12,976 nucleotides of DNA, taken from contig NW_003946341.1 in NCBI RefSeq assembly GCF_000234665.1, positions 1 to 12,976 on the forward strand. Reading direction: 5' to 3'. Below the pieces are notes generated by a model that was not told where the DNA came from, did not search any database, and saw nothing but the letters and a program-made list of their open reading frames with translations. The translations under genes were made by a program, and so were the position numbers. The stretch is from Leishmania mexicana MHOM/GT/2001/U1103 (Eukaryota; Euglenozoa; Kinetoplastea; Trypanosomatida; Trypanosomatidae). Below are positions 7,842 through 12,976 of the stretch, piece by piece; the first letter of the stretch is position 1; each line of letters starts with the position of its first letter.

Positions 7842-8418
7842 CTTCCTCCCAACTCCCTCCCCCTCTCATCACCACCATGCATCTCTTTCGTTCTCTCTGC
7901 GTGCACATGTGAAGAGAGGGGCTACTTCTCGCAACACTGTCACAGCATCCACACGCGGCGGCAGTTGTTGAGTTGCCGTTACCGTTTTCTTGTTTTGCCT
8001 TGTCGAGCTCGTATTTGTTTCGAGTGCGCTTTTGCGTGTGTGTCTGATCCGTATGCGCCGCCCTTTGCCCTCGCCCGCTCTTCCGTCTCTCTCTATCCTC
8101 GTTGCGTTGCGTTGCACCCGTGTGTGGTCGTGATTGATGACGATGCCGCTGCGCCACCTCCCTCTGCACCTCATCGTCTTGGCAAGGGCAGGAGAGCCGA
8201 ATGGAATACGGAGACTGGGTCTGTTTGTGTGCGAGCACGTGTGCTTTGTGCGGGTCTGTGCCGTTGTAGTGCTGCAGATACAGCCCCAGCATAGTAGCGT
8301 ACGAGCGCATGCACACGTTCCTGTGCCTCGTTGATTGCCACAATGCTCCGCCCTTTTTGAGGGAGGAGATGGATGTCGGTACAATTTGTGTGCGTATGCG
8401 CGTGCGGGGCGGTAACGG

Positions 8419-8437
8419 CCTCATTGGTGGAATGAGG
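8419..8437 (+). other. Perfect 7-bp stem-loop
   Basis: CCTCATT (8419-8425) and AATGAGG (8431-8437) pair perfectly around the loop GGTGG. It lies in the MPK1 3' flank; function is unknown and chance is possible. Confidence 0.55.
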
Positions 8438-8949
8438 GATCAAAGACCACGTTCTCCTCCCCTCAGTTATGTGCGCATGCGTATGTGTGCAAGTGCGCGC
8501 CTGCCCTTCTGCTTGGACGTCTTTACTCCTCAAATGTTTCTCCTCTGTTCGTCTATTTGTTTTTCCGTGTGTTTGAATTTGACGTTTGTTGTGCAGTGGC
8601 GCACGCTAGTACTCCTAAGCCTACGCCCTCCCTCCCTCCCCCTTTCTCTTCTGCACACAAGCGCAGGGTGAGGGTGTGTATCGATGATGGCGTGGGGATG
8701 GTGTCCGAAGTGTGCCTGACTTTTTTTTCTCAAAGCGGAACAGCAAGAGAAAGTATGCTCTGGAGTGTGCCTTGATACCAGCGCATCTGTTGTAGCTTGG
8801 CCGGCTCTCCCGTACTTCTGGCCACTGAGTTGCCAGGCTATGGGCTGTGCAGCATTGGTGCTACGAGTAGTACACGTTGCCCCTGAAGTGGATGCCAGGT
8901 GCTCTAAGTGACGCTTGCCCGCAATTGCATCCCCACACTCTTACCCACT

Positions 8950-8965
8950 CCTCCGCTTCCTTCAG
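8950..8965 (+). promoter_or_regulatory. Candidate spliced-leader acceptor for the 9349 gene
   Basis: A pyrimidine-rich tract ends in TTCAG (AG at 8964-8965). A second tract (8988-9002) is followed by AG at 9012-9013. Either gives a leader of about 340-385 nt for the gene at 9349. A CAG at 9341-9343 lies too close to the ATG and has a weaker tract. Confidence 0.4.
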
Positions 8966-9062
8966 ACAGTCACTCACGCTCACTGATCCCTTCCCCTCCC
9001 TTACACGTACAAGCCGCATCCGCTTCCTGACACAGCGTAGACTTCATTGTAAACTGCGTTGA

Positions 9063-9167
9063 ATGGTGCGTATCGCTTTGTCTTGTAGTCTCCACGTGAG
9101 CTCGTATTCGTGTTCATGCGCCTTTCCGGGGCGTGTTGGAACTCGTGACTCTGCAGCCCGCTACTGA
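9063..9167 (+). other. Upstream ORF ending inside a hairpin
   Basis: If splicing occurs near 8965 or 9013, the leader contains this 34-codon ATG frame. It ends at TGA 9165-9167, within the 5' arm of the 9158-9183 stem. A second, shorter uORF lies at 9116-9148. No peptide function is suggested. Confidence 0.3.
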
Positions 9168-9183
9168 TCCGCATCAGTAGCGG
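9158..9183 (+). other. Perfect 11-bp stem-loop with 4-nt loop
   Basis: CCGCTACTGAT (9158-9168) and ATCAGTAGCGG (9173-9183) are exact reverse complements around the loop CCGC. It lies about 166 bases before the ATG at 9349, probably in the 5' leader of that gene. A perfect 26-nt hairpin is unlikely to be chance. Confidence 0.85.
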
Positions 9184-9348
9184 ATAAAAGTCCGATATTG
9201 CGCACGCACGCCCCGCCCTTACACCGGCGCATACACATCGACGCGCCTCTGTGCAGCGGCACTCATACATAGACCGGCTCAGCATTCACAGGGCACGAAG
9301 CGAACTGAGACCTTGTGCCCACCACCTACCTCTTGTTCAACAGAGACG

Positions 9349-10605
9349 ATGAGTTCTGCGCTGCACCCCTCGCCGCCTGCGCTGCGGCGGTCGAAATTCG
9401 GCGCGAGCGGTGCAACATCCGGCGATACTACCCACAACAGTCAGCTGGAGGCGTTTCTGCGAGAGCGGCTCGAGAACTGGGATAAAGAGGCCGCCGAAGT
9501 CATCATGGTGTGGGGCCGATTGGGTGGCATGTGCTCATCGGAGTATCAGTCGCAGCTACGCAAGGCGCGAACGACGTTGAGCGAGACGAACAAAAAGGAA
9601 AAGCGCAGCGACACGTCGGCGCTGCAGGCGCGCGATGATTCGCAGACAGATGGCCATCAGAGCCATCGCGATCGCCTTGCCGCTGAATACTGGGCTCGTA
9701 CGCAGGCAAAGCTGAATGCCACTCAGCGGCAGCGTGACCGGCAGCTTCGGCGCCAGCAGCGGCCGCAAGAGAACGGGCAGGCTCCTGTCAACCGCTCTTC
9801 TGTGTCTCAGCTCACCTCACCGGTGTTCTCTGGGCAAGCGCGTACCTTGAGAGCCGTGTCGGCCTCCGTTTCGCCGCGCCTAACTGCTGTGCGAGGCGAG
9901 CACGTACCTTTCACACCAGCACCACCGACTAGTCCTCCTTGCAGCTCCAGGCGCGCCAGCGGAGGCGGCGTCGCGCAGCGTGTGGCACCACACGTGCGCA
10001 AGGTGCAGCTAGAGGCAAGGAATGGCGAAGGAAGCCAGAAGCACAAGGAGCTCACCGCGCCTCTGAATGAGCGTAGCGACTTCACTCTATCCGGTGCTGG
10101 CAGTGACGGCAGCAGCAGTGTGATCCTTTCGACAACAGACGACCAGGAAGTCAGTGCGACAGCGTCAACTCCCACTGCGGCGACGTCGCAGCCCAGCAGC
10201 TCTTTCTCTGGCACCTTCATTGTGCGGCGGCGGCTGAGCGTGCACGGCCAACACTCCTCCTCTTCCACAGTCGCGTTGCAACACACAGTTCAACGTAGCC
10301 ACTCAATGACAAGCACCCCACGGTCAGTCGCTCCACCTCCGCCGCAGCCGGCTCATCAAACTTCTCACCGCAGGTCTTCGACTAACTCCGACGCTACGCG
10401 AGAGGACCGTGCCGATGATCAGGGGAACGCGCCGTCATTCGCTTCTACGGTCGACCCGTCGCTGCCGTTTGGCTCACGCGCGGTGACGGCCATCTTTACC
10501 TACAGCTCGGGCTCGCATGAGAAGCCGTCGGGGCCGCGCCGACGACGCAGTACTCAAGAGCGACGCCTCAACAGCTCCGCGCGCACGGGAGCGACCTCGT
10601 GGTGA
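9349..10605 (+). CDS. Hypothetical protein, low complexity, frame probably broken near its 3' end
   Basis: I do not recognise this protein. From ATG 9349 it reads 418 residues; no earlier in-frame ATG follows a likely splice site. Residues about 31-60 (QLEAFLRERLENWDKEAAEV) form a probable amphipathic helix. Residues about 68-87 and 106-140 are charged Arg/Lys/Gln/Glu-rich and may be helical or coiled. Residues about 141-418 are Ser/Thr/Pro/Ala/Arg-rich and look disordered. There is no signal peptide, membrane segment or catalytic motif. Codon use is GC-rich at third positions and coding-like until about 10530. After that the frame turns into an Arg-rich end and stops at TGA 10603-10605, while the +1 frame becomes coding-like and runs to 10747. 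One extra G in the GGGG run at 10530-10533 would explain this. The intact protein would then be about 465 residues. Confidence 0.72.
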   Translation: MSSALHPSPPALRRSKFGASGATSGDTTHNSQLEAFLRERLENWDKEAAEVIMVWGRLGGMCSSEYQSQLRKARTTLSETNKKEKRSDTSALQARDDSQTDGHQSHRDRLAAEYWARTQAKLNATQRQRDRQLRRQQRPQENGQAPVNRSSVSQLTSPVFSGQARTLRAVSASVSPRLTAVRGEHVPFTPAPPTSPPCSSRRASGGGVAQRVAPHVRKVQLEARNGEGSQKHKELTAPLNERSDFTLSGAGSDGSSSVILSTTDDQEVSATASTPTAATSQPSSSFSGTFIVRRRLSVHGQHSSSSTVALQHTVQRSHSMTSTPRSVAPPPPQPAHQTSHRRSSTNSDATREDRADDQGNAPSFASTVDPSLPFGSRAVTAIFTYSSGSHEKPSGPRRRRSTQERRLNSSARTGATSW

Positions 10606-10747
10606 ACCGGATGCGGACGCGCAGGAGAGCGCCGCAAACGCTCCGTCGCAGACCGTCTCCCCCATCAAAAAGGATTCACGCGCAGATGATCTTTCTTCCG
10701 TCTCCTCGGCAGCGTCGTATCTGAATCGAGGTGTTTTGGAAGAGTAG
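10532..10747 (+). other. Out-of-frame 3' continuation of the 9349 gene
   Basis: In the frame shifted by one from the gene above, about 70 codons run to TAG at 10745-10747. Their composition is Asp/Ala/Ser/Glu-rich with high G+C at third positions, like the body of the gene, and the sequence ends in LNRGVLEE. The frame has no start of its own beyond an ATG at 10517 that lies inside the upstream frame. It is best read as the true C-terminus of the 9349 protein, displaced by a one-base insertion or sequence error. Confidence 0.6.
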
Positions 10748-11625
10748 TGAGTTGCGAACCCCTTCCGCCCCCTTCATCAGTGTTTCTCGCCTCCCTCCCG
10801 ACTCTACTCAGTCCTCCTTGTTCCGTCGACGGCGCGTTTTGGGGTGTGCCGTTGCTGTGTTTTGATGACCTGCTGAGGCGTATCACGAAAGTAAGAGACA
10901 CGTTGGCGGAAGCGTCAGAAATAAGTGCGTCTGTACCCTGTAAACGGAGTCGAAATCTGTTCCCTAATGGACGGCGTTGCCGCTGCGCCACCGTCGTCAC
11001 CAGCAGCACGACCAGCGTGGACTCTGTATCGAGACGCCTTTTCGCGGCTGCTTTTTTCGCTGCGTAACACACACCCGATTCGCTGTTTGCACCTCTCACT
11101 GCTTCCTTTATCCCGCCGCTTCACCTTGGCGCACATGCTGGCGCTCCTCCTCTGTCCTCACGGCGGTCCCTCTCCCCCTCTTGGCACGGCATCCGCAACC
11201 CAGCAGACCACTGCGCCACCCCCGAAAAAAAAAGTACACAAAACTGAGGGCTGCCTTTCTTTTTTTTTCCATTGCCTCGTCACACCATCCAGATTGCGTT
11301 CCTGTCGTCTCCTCGACCTTCGTTGCTGTTCGGCACACCGGCGCATACAAAGCCCCCACACTTTAGTCACGTTCACAGTCACCACCCTGTGCATCGCGAC
11401 GCGACGCCGCCGATCTTTGTTTCCCCCTTTTTCCCCACGTTTCTAGCTCACTCTCTCCTCCCGACTGCTCTCACGCGCCGATCACCACCGTAAGAGCACA
11501 CACACACCACACCTCCATCCCTTTGCCGTCCCTCAGGTGAAGTAACGAAACTGGGGAAGCAACTGTGCACTTACTCTCTCCCGCTCATACGTCTCTCGGC
11601 TAGCATCCGCAGTTTATGCACTCGT
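10748..11625. other. Spacer between the hypothetical gene and the second SAP gene
   Basis: This is T/C-rich sequence with an A run (11224-11233) and T runs around 11259-11269, typical of intergenic trypanosomatid DNA. An open frame from ATG 10967 has fairly coding-like codons up to about 11170, then runs through the homopolymers to 11446. I do not call it a gene. No RNA gene was recognised. Confidence 0.5.
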
Positions 11626-11646
11626 GTTTTTATTTCTCCTCTGCAG
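11626..11646 (+). promoter_or_regulatory. Candidate spliced-leader acceptor for the second SAP gene
   Basis: A T-rich pyrimidine tract ends in CTGCAG with AG at 11645-11646. The resulting leader of about 79 nt contains no ATG before the SAP start at 11726, which supports both this acceptor and that start. Confidence 0.65.
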
Positions 11647-11725
11647 CATTCACAACACATCTCCAGGCCTCCCTGAGTGCGTACCCGAGAGCGGCAAGTA
11701 GAGAAAGGAACACAGATACAGCACC

Positions 11726-12976
11726 ATGGCCTCTAGGCTCGTCCGTGTGCTGGCGGCCGCCATGCTGGTTGCAGCGGCCGTGTCGGTCGACGCGCGCTTC
11801 GTGGTGCGCATGGTGCAGGTGGTACACCGCCACGGTGCGCGCAGCGCACTCATCGACGACAACACGACGGAGATTTGTGGCACCCTGTACCCGTGCGGTG
11901 AGCTGACCGGCGAGGGTGTCGAGATGGTCCGTGCTATCGGCGAGTTTGCCCGCAGCCGCTACAACAACCTCTCATTGGTGGAGAGCCCTCTCTTCCCGTC
12001 GACGCGGTACAACTCCTCTGTCGTGCACACACGCTCCACCCACACCCAGCGCACCATCCAGAGCGCGACCGCCTTTCTGCGCGGCCTCTTCCAGGACGAC
12101 TACTTCTACCCGGTGGTGTACTCGACCAACAGAACGACCGAAACGCTGCTCAGCACTGACGCGGTGCCGTCCGTGGTGGGCCGTAGCTGGCTCGACAACC
12201 CGGCGCTGCACGTCGCGCTCAACCCGGTGATCGATGAGCACCTCAGCTGGGACGCCATCCAGAGCGCTGCCAAGGACGCATGGGTCGAGGGCCTGTGCGC
12301 GGACTACAACGCCCGCACCAACTGCGTCCTCGACATGTACGACGTGGCCGCCGCCTTCGAGGCCGCCGGGCGTCTTGACAATGCCACCAATCTCAAGGCG
12401 GTGTATCCCGGCCTTCAGGAGGTGAACGCCGCCTGGTTCAAGTATGTCTTCAGCTGGAACCACACGAGCAAGCTCGATCTCACGCAGGGCTCCGCCTCGC
12501 AGAACCTTGCGCAGACGGTGCTGGCCAACATCAACGCCCACCGCCTCTCTCCGTCGTACAACATGTTCCAGTACAGCGCTCACGACACAACGGTGACTCC
12601 CTTGGCTGTCACGTTCGGTGACCAGGGCGAGACGACGATGCGTCCGCCCTTCGCGGTTACCATCTTCGTGGAGCTGCTCCAGGACACCGCAGATGCCAGT
12701 GGCTGGTACGTGCGCCTCATCCGCGGCAACCCTGTGAAGGCAGCCGACGGCACCTATGTCTTCCAGGAGTCTGGTATCAAGGCATACTGCATCGATGAAG
12801 CCGGGAACAAGTACCTCGCACACACCGGCATCTGCCCGCTGAATAGCTTCCGCCGCATGGTCGACTACTCGCGCCCCGCCGTGGCTGACGGTCACTGCGC
12901 CATGACACAGACTCAGTACAGCAACATGGATTGCCCGCGCACTATCGCGGACAACAAGCCGGTGCCGTCGCGCTGC
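11726..12976 (+). CDS. Secreted histidine acid phosphatase, N-terminal catalytic domain (3' partial)
   Basis: The frame runs 417 codons from ATG 11726 (context CACCATGG) to the window edge without a stop. Residues 1-23 are a signal peptide: basic start, Ala/Val-rich core, likely cleavage after VDA. VHRHGAR (33-39) carries the nucleophile His36 with Arg35 and Arg39 of the phosphate pocket. QRTIQSA (108-114) supplies the third pocket Arg109, and SAHD (284-287) the acid pair His286-Asp287. These define the histidine acid phosphatase superfamily, which hydrolyses phosphomonoesters through a phosphohistidine. Six N-glycosylation sequons are visible (Asn46, 81, 96, 135, 219, 245), and several cysteines fit a secreted protein. 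The usual RHGxRxP motif has Ala in place of the final Pro. Leishmania secreted acid phosphatases have this architecture followed by Ser/Thr repeats, which would lie beyond the window. A membrane-bound relative cannot be excluded without the C-terminus. Confidence 0.92.
   Translation, partial: MASRLVRVLAAAMLVAAAVSVDARFVVRMVQVVHRHGARSALIDDNTTEICGTLYPCGELTGEGVEMVRAIGEFARSRYNNLSLVESPLFPSTRYNSSVVHTRSTHTQRTIQSATAFLRGLFQDDYFYPVVYSTNRTTETLLSTDAVPSVVGRSWLDNPALHVALNPVIDEHLSWDAIQSAAKDAWVEGLCADYNARTNCVLDMYDVAAAFEAAGRLDNATNLKAVYPGLQEVNAAWFKYVFSWNHTSKLDLTQGSASQNLAQTVLANINAHRLSPSYNMFQYSAHDTTVTPLAVTFGDQGETTMRPPFAVTIFVELLQDTADASGWYVRLIRGNPVKAADGTYVFQESGIKAYCIDEAGNKYLAHTGICPLNSFRRMVDYSRPAVADGHCAMTQTQYSNMDCPRTIADNKPVPSRC

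Larger units (their letters stand above)
7708..8949. other. MPK1 3' flank / intergenic spacer
   Basis: No coding region is supported. The segment contains a 10-nt palindrome CGAAGCTTCG (7790-7799), an A-rich run (about 7810-7817) directly before an 8-bp hairpin (7820-7841), a 7-bp hairpin (8419-8437), several T/C-rich tracts (about 8080-8100, 8625-8650), and TG/CG-rich stretches. It is probably mostly MPK1 3'UTR. A stretch around 8776-8935 is more balanced in composition, but I recognise nothing in it. Confidence 0.55.

Noticed and set aside
7270..8424. 384-codon minus-strand frame overlapping MPK1
   Set aside because: It is antisense to the MPK1 C-terminus and extends into UTR. Long antisense frames are common opposite GC3-rich genes.
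7842..8949. tRNA or other small RNA genes in the spacers
   Set aside because: I looked for the GGTTCGANNCC-type B box in the gene-free regions and found none on the + strand. The minus strand was scanned less thoroughly.
11972..12895. 307-codon minus-strand frame
   Set aside because: It is the antisense shadow of the SAP catalytic domain, which has a signal peptide and clear active-site motifs on the + strand.

Overview
The window looks like a nuclear segment of a Leishmania chromosome. The coding parts are GC-rich and intron-less. Every recognised gene lies on the + strand, as in a trypanosomatid polycistronic unit. Gene starts are preceded by polypyrimidine tracts ending in AG, the usual spliced-leader trans-splice acceptor layout. 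The genes are a Leishmania-type secreted histidine acid phosphatase with phosphoglycan-acceptor Ser/Thr repeats and the Leishmania MAP kinase MPK1. The species cannot be fixed from the sequence alone.

Layout. (1) 1-904: 3' end of a secreted acid phosphatase (SAP) gene, showing a Ser/Thr repeat array of 93-bp and 72-bp units, a serine run, a basic tail and a TAG stop. (2) 905-6630: about 5.7 kb with no convincing protein gene. It holds CA/TG/TA microsatellites, two strong inverted repeats (1574-1621, 1953-1984), a GC-rich block at about 1990-2950 that resembles a degenerate SIDER-type retroposon, long pyrimidine and purine tracts, a C10 run, and a strong G-quadruplex motif (5774-5804). (3) 6631-7707: complete MPK1 (358 aa, TDY activation loop), with a good splice acceptor at 6481-6482 and a uORF overlapping its start. 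(4) 7708-9348: intergenic/UTR sequence with several hairpins, notably a perfect 11-bp stem at 9158-9183. (5) 9349-10605: an unrecognised low-complexity protein. Its reading frame appears broken by one extra base near a GGGG run, and coding-like sequence continues in the next frame to 10747. (6) 10748-11725: intergenic sequence and SAP 5' leader. (7) 11726-12976: first 417 codons of a second SAP gene, with signal peptide and complete catalytic motifs, cut by the window end before any repeats.

The locus is therefore a SAP pair flanking MPK1 and one unknown gene. The SAP proteins are secreted glycoproteins whose Ser/Thr repeats carry phosphoglycans. MPK1 is known as a kinase needed for amastigote survival in L. 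mexicana. I see no sequence evidence that these genes act in one pathway; adjacency in trypanosomatid units does not imply shared function. The most noteworthy signals are the higher-order periodicity of the SAP repeat, the probable frameshift, the set of stem-loops in the UTRs, and the uORF/splice-site arrangement at MPK1. I do not see a convincing undescribed multi-gene system.
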